Shown: piece after piece, positions 38,889 through 46,722 of the stretch
Numbering within the stretch: the first letter of the stretch is position 1
How the letters are laid out: every line of letters begins with the position of its first letter
Virus record (IMG/VR): IMGVR_UViG_3300033145_000692
Location: 1 to 64,000 of that record
From: a virus
Reading direction: 5' to 3' (one strand)
DNA length: 64,000 nt
Notes under the pieces: model-generated
The model's input: only the letters and a program-made list of their open reading frames with translations
What the model was told of the DNA's origin: nothing
Databases searched by the model: none
Translations under genes and position numbers: made by a program

Positions 38889-40196
38889 TTATACCTCAAT
38901 CAGGTAACGTTGTGGTCCAAGAGCTTCCCGTTCCGCATCCTTTAGTCGGATGTCCATTCGCCAGGTGATACCGTACTTTGGGTTTACACCGTGACACCAC
39001 TGGAATGGGTCCGAGTAAGCAGACAAGCTTTCGTAGGCGTATGCATCCGTTGCCAACCATGGTCCATTCATGATCATTTCGGTGTCAAGACTTCCAACCA
39101 TACCCTTTTGATGGAAGTGCCCAACACAATAGTAGCGAATGCGTGGACCCTCCTGTAACGGGGCAAGACCTTGCAGTCTCATCTGACGCCGCTGGAGCCC
39201 ATACCATGGAATTCCGAGCGCGGAACGGATATCATCGCCGTGTGTGATGTTGAAGCCGACGCCATTGATATCGAGATTGACACTGAAGCTGTTCGGAATC
39301 AGGAAATTGACATTCTCGATGTCCTCACAGTAGATGGAAGCAAACTTGGCAACCAGGAAATCCCAATTGTTCTGAGCCCCATGGTAGTCCTTCTTTTGTG
39401 AACGTCTGCCGTGGTTACCTGGGACATAAACTACGTTGACAACCGGGAAGTGCGCCGCCAGGTCACGGTACATCAGGGAGTGTAGCTTACCAATTGCAAG
39501 GCAGTTTTGCATCATGTTCCGGTAGTAGGAACGTTCGGCGGCTCCGTGAATCTCGCCACTGGTGAAATCACCATAAGCCAACACGTTCAACACTGGGAAA
39601 CTGAACCGGCTTGACAATGTGTCCTGTGTCCATTGGATCGTCGAGTCGACAAGACGCTCAGCACGACAACAACTGATCGGAAAATCATACCGCTCCAATC
39701 CACCACATTCGGTCGGATCAACTATCTGATCGTGGTGACCATCAGAGAGATGGAGTACAACATGTTCTTCAATCAAACCTGCCTTTTTGGTGTACTTCCG
39801 CGCCATGGGAAGTGGTTTGATCGGAATGACCTTGTCAGTCAAGACCTCAGCCATCGAAGTGAAAAGTCCCTCAGTCTTCGCATTGGACTTAGCTTGCTTC
39901 CTCGCACGGTTTCGTTCGTCTGTCAGGTGAACGACTTTACCTTCCAACTCTTGTATGCGTCTGTCGGTGGGATCGTGATCCTTGGCAGGTTTGTGCTGTC
40001 CACCAGCTTGTTTAGGTGCCGGGGCACCATTGGGCCATTCAATATCTTTGTAAAGCCGTCCCGTAGCAATGTCACTGACGAGAGACCGACTGATGCCATA
40101 CCTCTTGGCAATACCAGTCTGTTTCATCCCATTAGTAATTTCTTTCTTAACTTCCATGGCTAGACTATCCGAAAGTATCCGTTTGTTTTTGTCCAT
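38889..40196 (-). CDS. Calcineurin-like metallophosphoesterase with N-terminal helix-turn-helix
   Basis: 435 residues from 40196 (GGAGG upstream). Residues ~15-45 form a resolvase-style helix-turn-helix (MKQTGIAKRYGISRSLVSDI). The enzyme part has all five motifs: HLSDGHHDQ, YGDFTSG, VPGNHGRRSQ, ITHGDD and VGHFHQKG, which bind two metals for phosphoester cleavage. The DNA-binding head suggests a DNA substrate, making it a phage nuclease or phosphatase of Mre11/SbcD-like chemistry without the partner ATPase. A coiled segment (IQELEGKVVHLTDERNRARK) links the two parts. Confidence 0.85.
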   Translation of the reverse strand: MDKNKRILSDSLAMEVKKEITNGMKQTGIAKRYGISRSLVSDIATGRLYKDIEWPNGAPAPKQAGGQHKPAKDHDPTDRRIQELEGKVVHLTDERNRARKQAKSNAKTEGLFTSMAEVLTDKVIPIKPLPMARKYTKKAGLIEEHVVLHLSDGHHDQIVDPTECGGLERYDFPISCCRAERLVDSTIQWTQDTLSSRFSFPVLNVLAYGDFTSGEIHGAAERSYYRNMMQNCLAIGKLHSLMYRDLAAHFPVVNVVYVPGNHGRRSQKKDYHGAQNNWDFLVAKFASIYCEDIENVNFLIPNSFSVNLDINGVGFNITHGDDIRSALGIPWYGLQRRQMRLQGLAPLQEGPRIRYYCVGHFHQKGMVGSLDTEMIMNGPWLATDAYAYESLSAYSDPFQWCHGVNPKYGITWRMDIRLKDAEREALGPQRYLIEV

Positions 40197-40213
40197 GTTT
40201 CGTCCTCCGTTAA

Positions 40214-40244
40214 GACAGCCCATAGGATTCACCTACAGGCTGTC
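40214..40244 (-). other. Strong hairpin upstream of the phosphoesterase
   Basis: On the minus strand GACAGCC...GGCTGTC encloses a further imperfect stem (TGTAGG/CCTATG) and a five-base loop. There is no T-run after it, so it is more likely a regulatory or processing hairpin in the phosphoesterase leader than a terminator. Confidence 0.6.
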
Positions 40245-40261
40245 GGTGTCATTGTCGTTTG

Positions 40262-41353
40262 TCAAATTGATGGGAGATGGTCGTATACCGGCCCTGATTG
40301 GATTTCGATCTCAATAATCCCGCTTTCAATAGGGTCAATCACCTCGATGATATTCCCGTCAGCGTCTCGGATGATTACCGTCCCGTCATCTTCGATTGTG
40401 ATGTTCTCAGTGTCGTCGATTACAGGTGGGTCAAGCGGTGGCATAGGTGGTGCTATGGTAGGAATCTCTTGCAACACAACACCAAGCAAATCCTGAATCA
40501 TTTCGAGAAGCTCATCCAAATCCACTTCGATAATCACCACCTCAGGCTCAGGGGGTAGTTCACCCCATACCTCATCTAGGTCTCCGGTGTCACGATCCTC
40601 AACAATGCGGTTGTACATGTCACCACGCCACGGAACGATCTTGTCTGGTAGAGGTACTTCACGGTCGAACGCCCACATGCAATCATGAATCTTCGACCAA
40701 TGGTAGATGGCTCGCGTTGTCTCAATTACAGTAAGGCGAGGAGCACTACCCATAACCAGAAGTCCCACAATGTCATAGGTATCCTCGTCTACAACGGGAC
40801 CTCCGGAGCAACCAGGGTAAGCCGTGATGTCGACGTTGTCGAGCCAACGGGGTACGAGTACCATACGAGAATCGTTAAACAGGCGATCTACAAAGGAAAC
40901 TTGCCCGAAGGACACCAGACGTTCATTCAATTTATCAAAAGGTGTCCCACAGTGAACCACCCTTTGACCAACCTTTATCTGATTGAAGCCTCGATAGAAC
41001 CTGGTGGTACCATCAAATTCACCGCCGCTGACCACTTCCAACAATGCACAATCGGCTGCAAGCATCTCATCACTTGATCTAAGTACACGGGCAACAGCAC
41101 GTTTATCCCCTTGGATCACGTCGATGTCACTGAAGGTACCATTGCGATTCATGAAGGTATTGGCTACATGAGCAGCAGTCCAGATGAAAGTAGTCACCCG
41201 GTCCCCATCCGTTCGGGTAAAGAGTACCCCGGAGCCGTGTCCACTCCCATCAGTGAGAACGACCGTATTCTCCTGCAACTGTTCTGGGGCAGTTAGTTCT
41301 GCAAAGCACGGCGTGCTCGCGAACATCAGTATCAAGACAAACAAGTACTTCAT
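40262..41353 (-). CDS. Secreted trypsin-like serine protease
   Basis: 363 residues from 41353 (GGAG upstream). Residues 1-18 (MKYLFVLILMFASTPCFA) are a Sec signal peptide with a clean AxA-like site. The catalytic triad of the S1/HtrA type is visible: WTAAHVAN (H62), MLAADCALLEV (D101) and PGCSGGPVV (S183). The C-terminal ~110 residues are acidic and proline-rich (PTIAPPMPPLDPPVIDD) and then repetitive (DGTVIIRDADGNIIEVI). No PDZ domain. A protease exported by a phage-infected cell could act on host envelope proteins or on neighbouring cells; this is inference. Confidence 0.85.
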   Translation of the reverse strand: MKYLFVLILMFASTPCFAELTAPEQLQENTVVLTDGSGHGSGVLFTRTDGDRVTTFIWTAAHVANTFMNRNGTFSDIDVIQGDKRAVARVLRSSDEMLAADCALLEVVSGGEFDGTTRFYRGFNQIKVGQRVVHCGTPFDKLNERLVSFGQVSFVDRLFNDSRMVLVPRWLDNVDITAYPGCSGGPVVDEDTYDIVGLLVMGSAPRLTVIETTRAIYHWSKIHDCMWAFDREVPLPDKIVPWRGDMYNRIVEDRDTGDLDEVWGELPPEPEVVIIEVDLDELLEMIQDLLGVVLQEIPTIAPPMPPLDPPVIDDTENITIEDDGTVIIRDADGNIIEVIDPIESGIIEIEIQSGPVYDHLPSI

Positions 41354-41372
41354 CGTGTTCTCCATTGGAAGT

Positions 41373-41681
41373 TTAGTATGTGTCCCAATCAATGGTTTCA
41401 AGTGGGACGTCCAAGTCGATCTCGACATCGAGATCAGAATCATCAAGTGATGGAAAGTACTCTAGAAAACTTTCGGCTACGATGTAAACCATCACTTCCA
41501 CATCTCTCTCGCTGATGGCTTCGATGATGGCAATGTTGTCATACTGCTCGTATGCCATAGCGTACTCATCGAAGCCTTCCAAACCAACATTCAACGCCTT
41601 CCGTAGTTGGGTGTAGGGGTTGTCAAGTTGTGAAATCCACTCTTGACTGAACGTCAAATAGAGTCGTATCCTTGACATCAT
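41373..41681 (-). CDS. Hypothetical protein, 102 aa
   Basis: Start at 41681, where ATGATG overlaps the helicase stop (ATGA). N-terminal helix LRKALNVGLEGFDEYAMAYE and very acidic C-terminus (DDSDLDVEIDLDVPLETIDW). Not recognised. It lies between the helicase and the secreted protease. Confidence 0.65.
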   Translation of the reverse strand: MMSRIRLYLTFSQEWISQLDNPYTQLRKALNVGLEGFDEYAMAYEQYDNIAIIEAISERDVEVMVYIVAESFLEYFPSLDDSDLDVEIDLDVPLETIDWDTY

Positions 41682-44671
41682 GTTACTTCCCCTTCCATAC
41701 CAGTTTCCCAATCAATGCCACTAGTGATCTTACCCATGGTCATCAATTCGAGCTTACGGTTTTCCCTGATGATGTCGACCACACGTTCATCTGTTGGCAG
41801 ATGGATGAGGTCGACGATAACACACCCAAGATTTTCATCCATACCCTTACGGTGAATCCTGTCTTCACTTTGGACACGGTACTCACCTTTGAACGAATTC
41901 GACCAATAGACTGCCATCCGTGCCTCGCATAAGGTCAGAGACATACCACCCGATTCTGGATGGGCAACAAAAGCGACTCTCGGATTGTTCTCCAAATCAC
42001 CCCAGAAATCTAGAGCTTCCACCTCGGTGATGGTGGTTCCGTCCTCCAATGTTACTTGGAAACCACGTCCATCACATCTCACTACTGCCCAGCCATCATT
42101 ATGGCAGATGCGGACACAGCGATCAACACTCCCTGTGAAACCTGCAAAGATCACGATCCTTCCAGTCTCTTCACACTCCTCAAGAAGACTTCGGAGAGCG
42201 GGTTCCTTCGGGCAGGCTACTTCTCTGATGATCCGTTTGGTCTTCTTCATCTGTCCAGAGCCTTTACACTTTGGACATTTGACCCGCCTCTTCTCCAGCT
42301 TCGATACCAACTCCTCGGACAGCAAGCTGATATCCTGGTAGACCTTGTGCTCAATCTCAGGATTGAACCATTCGTCAACCTCCCCGCAAGCATTCTCACA
42401 ATGGTTGCAGGCTTTGGTACCATCCTCAATGTCACGGTACTGGAATCCGTCGGACAACTCCCTGAGAAGAGTCATGCCGATCATGGCGTTCTGCGCCGAC
42501 TCGATGATAGTCTTGCCGACCCTCAGTAGTGAAGCCTTGGGCTTGCACATCACCTTCCGGTAACGCTTATCTGGGAGTGTGAGGCAATCCTTCTTATGCT
42601 TGATCAGTGCAAGACCCTTGAGCCTCTCGAACATGTAGGCGACTTCGTTCTTAGTTGGCACGAACTTGTGGTACTCATAGTTGTCATCAGATAGTGCAAG
42701 CATCGGATCAGGATCATGTGGACCATCTTCATAGAGGTCCCCACATGTGTTGCACTTATCATCGTTGTCCCGCCAACCATAAGTCTTCCAAAAGGTGCCA
42801 GTATCGAAAGTCTTTTGGACTTGGAAGGCAAGTCTCTTCTCTAGGGCTTTCACACTACCCTCTTTCAAATAACCTGGCCAAGCAATCTCGGCTTGACTCC
42901 ACCAATCAGTCGGACGTTTTGGGGATGGCGTCCCAGACATGAGGATTACGTATCCGCTCCACATGTACTTGGAGCGAATCAAATCGGCTAGCATCAGAGC
43001 CGCCTTTGACCTCTGACTGGATGGAGTCTTACATCGTGAAGACTCATCGAAGATGACGCCATTTGGTACCGGATCACCTGGACTCCTCTCGTCCATGATT
43101 CTCACGAGTCGCTCGTAAGTCATGAAATCAACAGTGGCACAGGTTTCGTCAAAACCCCACTTCTTGAACTCGCGTTGGATGTTCGGAAGGGATGTCTTCG
43201 GACCCACCCAATACCAGTGTGGGACGTTGGCTCGCTCGATCACTTCCTGTGCAGATAGGGTGTTGTGAGTCACAATGAACTCATCCGTGACATACAACTG
43301 ATTGTCTGCTTCAACGGCGATACAGATACACTCCTCTTCGCCTATTGACTCGACAGTCGTGATGGCGCGCGTCGGTTCATACTTTGTGGGTACCACATAC
43401 GTATCCAGCTTCCGGCTCAACTTGAAAGGTTGAATTGAAGAGTGGAATGAAGCAATGATGGTGTACGCCAACCGACCCTTCAACTTTTTACCTTTGTAGG
43501 TATACGTTGGGATTTTCTCAGTGGTGTTACAGGTTCCACCAAGGGATTGAACGAGTGTCACAAACACATCGCGTAGCTCGGGCGCAGTTGTTGAGAATTC
43601 AACGCAACCGGATTTTGGTGCATGTCCATCCGAATCACATAACCCTTGTAAAAGTTCAATACGTTTCTGAACTGTATTGAACAAATACCCATCAGGTAGA
43701 AACTTTTCAAATGACCGGCAACCCTTCAAACCAGATCGCTTGATGAAATTGTTGACTGTAACGTCCTTGATACCATAAGTCATACAACGATACCATCTGA
43801 GGGGGGTATCCATCAATAAGTTCAGGCGCTTAACAGTCTCGTCATCTGGTATCGAAACTCTCATTGGTGCTGATTGAGTCAAACATCCGTTACCTAAAAT
43901 ATATCCCAACAGATATGGTGGAATCTCAGAAGGGACATCACCATACTCGACAGGAACAACCATCGGAATGTAATGTTTGTTGTGCCCGCATGGTTGTTGA
44001 AGCCCTCGTGAAATAATTTCCTGTAATTCCAAAGTCTCATAAGGTAGACCTCGAAACTTTCGACTCGTTGTCCGAACATTCCAGAGGTGGTCTCCACCAC
44101 AGACTGTTGATGAACCATCAGTAAAAGTCACACGGAACATTTCCATTTTACCACGAGGAAACACACCTTTAACCCGGGTCGTACCACCATCTGGATTGAT
44201 AACCTCATCACCAACTTTTACGTCACCAAATGTAGTCCAACCGGTGGGAGTAGCTATTTTAGTGTATTTACACTGAGCCTTGCCGGTGCCCATTTCGGCG
44301 CCAAAAATCTGGAAATGGTAGGTCAGACCGTGATCGGTCATGTCCTTCTGGTGTTCCATCAATGGGCGCTCATACGAGTGGTGTTCAAGTGGTCGGTCAA
44401 ACCATTCAAAGACATTCTCGCCCATCAGATAGTGGAGATTGAACTGATTCCTGAAGCTGTCATCAATCGACCAAATCTTCTTTGGTTTCTTATCATAGCC
44501 ATGCCACTTGGCACCAGCGAATGCCTTAATCTCATCCTTAAAGGCGAACGCCGACTTCAAGAAGAAGATTCGATCGTCCTTGAACTCCAAGGTTGCAGGG
44601 CTGCGAAGTTTGGTACCCTTCTCAGTTCGGTATTCAAGCTTGCATTGTATGATCTTTCTCTCTTCAGACAT
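41678..44671 (-). CDS. SNF2-type helicase interrupted by a class 3 intein
   Basis: 997 residues from ATG at 44671 (GGGGAAAG upstream), of which residues 132-470 are an intein. After splicing the Walker A reads AEMGTGKTLSAQEV. FDESSRCK is motif II, MSGTPSPKRP motif III, and VQSEDRIHRKGM motif VI, the SNF2/SWI2 superfamily 2 pattern. An N-terminal ~110-residue domain resembles HARP-type domains (HGYDKKPKKIWSID). Three cysteine pairs (CNTCG, CNHCENACG, CPKCKGSG) suggest structural zinc. It probably translocates on DNA during replication or repair. It overlaps both neighbours by eight and four bases. Confidence 0.9.
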   Translation of the reverse strand: MSEERKIIQCKLEYRTEKGTKLRSPATLEFKDDRIFFLKSAFAFKDEIKAFAGAKWHGYDKKPKKIWSIDDSFRNQFNLHYLMGENVFEWFDRPLEHHSYERPLMEHQKDMTDHGLTYHFQIFGAEMGTGKAQCKYTKIATPTGWTTFGDVKVGDEVINPDGGTTRVKGVFPRGKMEMFRVTFTDGSSTVCGGDHLWNVRTTSRKFRGLPYETLELQEIISRGLQQPCGHNKHYIPMVVPVEYGDVPSEIPPYLLGYILGNGCLTQSAPMRVSIPDDETVKRLNLLMDTPLRWYRCMTYGIKDVTVNNFIKRSGLKGCRSFEKFLPDGYLFNTVQKRIELLQGLCDSDGHAPKSGCVEFSTTAPELRDVFVTLVQSLGGTCNTTEKIPTYTYKGKKLKGRLAYTIIASFHSSIQPFKLSRKLDTYVVPTKYEPTRAITTVESIGEEECICIAVEADNQLYVTDEFIVTHNTLSAQEVIERANVPHWYWVGPKTSLPNIQREFKKWGFDETCATVDFMTYERLVRIMDERSPGDPVPNGVIFDESSRCKTPSSQRSKAALMLADLIRSKYMWSGYVILMSGTPSPKRPTDWWSQAEIAWPGYLKEGSVKALEKRLAFQVQKTFDTGTFWKTYGWRDNDDKCNTCGDLYEDGPHDPDPMLALSDDNYEYHKFVPTKNEVAYMFERLKGLALIKHKKDCLTLPDKRYRKVMCKPKASLLRVGKTIIESAQNAMIGMTLLRELSDGFQYRDIEDGTKACNHCENACGEVDEWFNPEIEHKVYQDISLLSEELVSKLEKRRVKCPKCKGSGQMKKTKRIIREVACPKEPALRSLLEECEETGRIVIFAGFTGSVDRCVRICHNDGWAVVRCDGRGFQVTLEDGTTITEVEALDFWGDLENNPRVAFVAHPESGGMSLTLCEARMAVYWSNSFKGEYRVQSEDRIHRKGMDENLGCVIVDLIHLPTDERVVDIIRENRKLELMTMGKITSGIDWETGMEGEVT
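43262..44278 (-). other. Class 3 intein in the helicase Walker A (LAGLIDADG)
   Basis: About 339 residues inserted between GK and T of Walker A. It starts with Ala (AQCKYTKIATPTGW), so no nucleophile is at position 1. The class 3 hallmark WCT triplet is present: Trp in GGDHLWNV (block B), Cys in ECICIAVEADNQLYVTD (block F), Thr in IVTHN (block G), with Thr at +1. LLGYILGNGCL and LLQGLCDSDG are the two LAGLIDADG motifs, so the homing endonuclease looks intact. Confidence 0.85.
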
Positions 44672-44879
44672 TTTTCTTTCCCCAGATAACTTGATGCCAA
44701 ATTCTCTCATGCAAGAAGAAGAAGCCGACCTTAAACGCGAAACAGATGCTTGTCAATTCGATGCTTGTCTTCACACTGTCTGTGTATATGTAAGTAATGA
44801 GAAGTGTTAGAACGAATGAGAACGATTCCCAAGTGAAGCCTTTGAAGACTGAGCGGTGTATACAACTACTGTCTCTCAC
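44664..44879 (-). CDS. DUF2061-family membrane protein
   Basis: 71 residues from a GTG overlapping the upstream TGA. RSVFKGFTWESFSFVLTLLI and a second hydrophobic segment ending FKVGFFFLHERIWHQVIWGK match the DUF2061 pattern: basic-helix start, two membrane helices, then K...LHE-R-x-W. Function of the family is unknown. It is one of several small membrane proteins in the window. Confidence 0.8.
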   Translation of the reverse strand: MRDSSCIHRSVFKGFTWESFSFVLTLLITYIYTDSVKTSIELTSICFAFKVGFFFLHERIWHQVIWGKKNV

Positions 44880-45394
44880 CGTTGGTCCTCCAGCAAGAGT
44901 GTATTGCCGGGACCTTCCCGCCTCCTACAAGCTGTCCACACATCCAAACAAGCTGCTTCAAAGATCGACAATATCTTGTTAAAGAGTTCACGAACCGCGG
45001 GTTGAGCTTCTATTCGACAACCGGAAAGTACCGCGCGTCTCCACTGTGACAACGACCCACTGATGACTGCTGCTTGAATACCACGTGCCACAGTATCTGC
45101 AACTACGAATGGCATCTTGGAACAACACGTCAACACGTCTAACATCTCTCTGTCATCAATTGCTACGAGTACAGAGAAGGAGACATGGGTTAGTAGGTTG
45201 GGTGGCAGGCTGACAGGTGCATCTTCATCCTGTATTGCAGCCAAGCAACTGAGAAACCGTTCAGTGTCTGTCAACTGCTTGTGTGAAGCATCCGCCCCAG
45301 CACTGATTGTGTAGCCAAACATCTCGTGTGACATCCCAAGAAACTTGGTGAAGTCGATCGACGGCTGCTGGATCAAAATTGCGTGTGATGGCAT
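44876..45394 (-). CDS. Hypothetical protein, faint ThyX-like resemblance
   Basis: 172 residues. SLPPNLLTHVSFSVLV and ISGSLSQWRRAVLSGCRIEA followed by QPAVREL recall, respectively, the EHxxFTF strand and the G-N-x-R-x-W...AQxEIR helix of flavin-dependent thymidylate synthases. The RHRxxS flavin motif is missing, so if related it is not an active ThyX. I would treat it as unrecognised with this hint. AGGTGAGG precedes the ATG. Confidence 0.5.
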   Translation of the reverse strand: MPSHAILIQQPSIDFTKFLGMSHEMFGYTISAGADASHKQLTDTERFLSCLAAIQDEDAPVSLPPNLLTHVSFSVLVAIDDREMLDVLTCCSKMPFVVADTVARGIQAAVISGSLSQWRRAVLSGCRIEAQPAVRELFNKILSIFEAACLDVWTACRRREGPGNTLLLEDQR

Positions 45395-45423
45395 ACCTCA
45401 CCTTTCTTTGTCTGTTGTAGAAT

Positions 45424-45488
45424 GAGAAACGGGAGGGAATCGAACCCCCATGGTCACTACTTCCACCACGCCCAGTGCCGTCCTCAAA
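45424..45488 (-). other. tRNA-like remnant
   Basis: Immediately after tRNA-Met the minus strand has a complete T-arm (GGGGG TTCGATT CCCTC) and a partial acceptor pairing (TGAGGACG with CGTTTCTCA, one bulge), but only about 65 bases in total and no separate D-arm and anticodon arm can both be drawn. Probably a decayed tRNA; a functional armless tRNA cannot be excluded. Confidence 0.5.
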
Positions 45489-45560
45489 TTGTGGAGGGTG
45501 GAATCGAACCACCGACAATGGGCGTATGGAACCCATGAGATACCACTTCTCAACCCCACA
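45489..45560 (-). tRNA. tRNA-Met (anticodon CAT)
   Basis: 72 bases: acceptor TGTGGGG/CTCCACA (one G-T pair), D-stem GAGA/TCTC, anticodon stem TGGGT/GCCCA with loop TCCATAC, T-arm GGTGG/CCACC with loop TTCGATT, discriminator A. Position 33 is C and not the usual T. Alternatively ATGGG/CCCAT pairs around a nine-base loop, which would place three G-C pairs next to the loop as in initiator tRNAs. Initiator or elongator cannot be settled by eye. Confidence 0.8.
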
Positions 45561-45593
45561 ATAACGACGTGGACGTTCCACGCCGTGTAAACG

Positions 45594-45725
45594 CTACGAA
45601 CCGAGGATTGAAAGGATCGCCTCGGTAATCTGGTCACTCCAAGTACCACCACCAATGAGGGCAGCAGCAGCGAGTGCGATAATCCACACCCACTTGTTCT
45701 TTGCCAATTCCTTGACTTTGTCCAT
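45594..45725 (-). CDS. Small single-pass membrane protein, 43 aa
   Basis: An ATG at 45725 with GAAAGG upstream gives MDKVKELAKNKWVWIIALAA, then AALIGGGTWSDQITEAILSI and LGS. A basic start, one hydrophobic helix and a short amphipathic tail. It is the first gene after the putative promoter at 45902-45932 and precedes tRNA-Met by 33 bases. A small phage membrane peptide; holin or other role unknown. Confidence 0.65.
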   Translation of the reverse strand: MDKVKELAKNKWVWIIALAAAALIGGGTWSDQITEAILSILGS

Positions 45726-45814
45726 GATGGACCTTTCGTTGTAAAGAGAAACCACCCCCGACAGTCCCCTTCATCCAGAAACATTGTCTGAATTGAGACC
45801 CAAGCACACCTACT

Positions 45815-45845
45815 GTCAGTTCCTGGGGTCAGTTCCTGGGGTCAG
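45815..45845. repeat. 13-bp tandem duplication
   Basis: GTCAGTTCCTGGG twice plus a five-base start of a third copy, in the non-coding leader between the putative promoter and the 43-aa gene. The interval 45726-45944 otherwise contains only the promoter. Confidence 0.9.
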
Positions 45846-45901
45846 AATTACAATGGGATTTGCCACTGTAACCCGGGTGGCTGGTAAATTGTTCCCTATT
45901 G

Positions 45902-45932
45902 AATATATGGCTTTCAACAGAGGTTTGTCCAA
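45902..45932 (-). promoter_or_regulatory. Putative promoter, second phage class, upstream of tRNA/43-aa gene
   Basis: Minus-strand TTGGACAA (45925-45932), then AAAGCCATATATTCA with TATATT at 45902-45907, then ATAGGGAAC. It matches 29251-29281 in the -35, the AAAGCYATATATTCA block and the TAGG-AAC block at the same distances. It faces a long leader, the 43-aa gene and tRNA-Met. Confidence 0.6.
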
Positions 45933-45944
45933 CAAATTCCGAAA

Positions 45945-46667
45945 TTAACGTGCTCTTTCGTCACCCTTGGTGTCTTCAACCTTCTCCGTACCACTGTCAG
46001 AGGGGTTCAAAAACCTCTCCATTTCGCGGAGTACCTGCTCGCGGCTGGGGAGACTGTTGAATGGCGTGCTGCACTTCACCACGACTGGTGCGTGCCACGA
46101 CCACTTCTTCTTCTCGACCAACTTGACATTCAGTCGGCACGGGAGGGGTCCGTGCGGTTCCACATTCAGATTTCGCTTCTTTATATCCTCAGCCGTCGTG
46201 GTGAGGAAGGGGAAGATTTTCTTCGACTCGGAGCGAGTCGACTTAGTCCCACAGAAGTACTCCAAGAAACGACCGGTGGTTCGCTCATAGACGAGGAAGC
46301 TCGTCCCATACATACAACCACTGTTCTGCTCCGAACTGGCGGCGGCGATCCGTCCAAATTCTTCCGACTCCATATCATAGTTCGTGATGATGGCATCAGT
46401 GTCGCTCAAATCAAGAGCTTTCGGGCGTCGTGCGAGCGGAATCAGATCGACAGTCTTACCGAGATCGGTAATCTGATCGTCTCCTTCGGGAATACCCCAG
46501 TGACCGGGCGCGATGAGTTCCTTGTTGATCGCCGAGCCTTTGGAATAGAGTTGGAGCCGACCGAGGAAATCGCCACCCTTTGCCAGATCGTCAAAACCGT
46601 CATCCGAACCGAGTTGCACGGAGGGTAGATTCTCGAAAGCGGGTACCAAAGCTGTTTTGTCACTCAT
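45945..46667 (-). CDS. Hypothetical protein, 240 aa
   Basis: Residues 25-110 (GFDDLAKGGDFLGRLQLYSK, then PGHWGIPEGDDQITDLGKTV) and FGRIAAASSEQNSGCMYGTS form a beta-rich domain often seen as an uncharacterised core gene next to phage replication genes. I do not recognise an enzyme motif. The charged C-terminal tail (GTEKVEDTKGDERAR) and the position beside ParB and primase genes would fit a DNA-associated protein such as a single-strand binder, but this is inference. Confidence 0.65.
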   Translation of the reverse strand: MSDKTALVPAFENLPSVQLGSDDGFDDLAKGGDFLGRLQLYSKGSAINKELIAPGHWGIPEGDDQITDLGKTVDLIPLARRPKALDLSDTDAIITNYDMESEEFGRIAAASSEQNSGCMYGTSFLVYERTTGRFLEYFCGTKSTRSESKKIFPFLTTTAEDIKKRNLNVEPHGPLPCRLNVKLVEKKKWSWHAPVVVKCSTPFNSLPSREQVLREMERFLNPSDSGTEKVEDTKGDERAR

Positions 46668-46722
46668 TGAAAATTCCTTGTGTTGAAAATGATGGTTGTT
46701 CCGAACGAGAATGCTGTGTCTG

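Noticed and set aside
44876-45394. Active flavin-dependent thymidylate synthase
   Set aside because: The RHRxxS flavin/dUMP motif is missing and only two segments resemble ThyX; kept as a hypothetical protein.
45398-45784. 128-aa and 106-aa open frames over the tRNA region
   Set aside because: They run through tRNA-Met and its T-arm neighbour and lack ribosome sites; the tRNA and the 43-aa gene explain the sequence.
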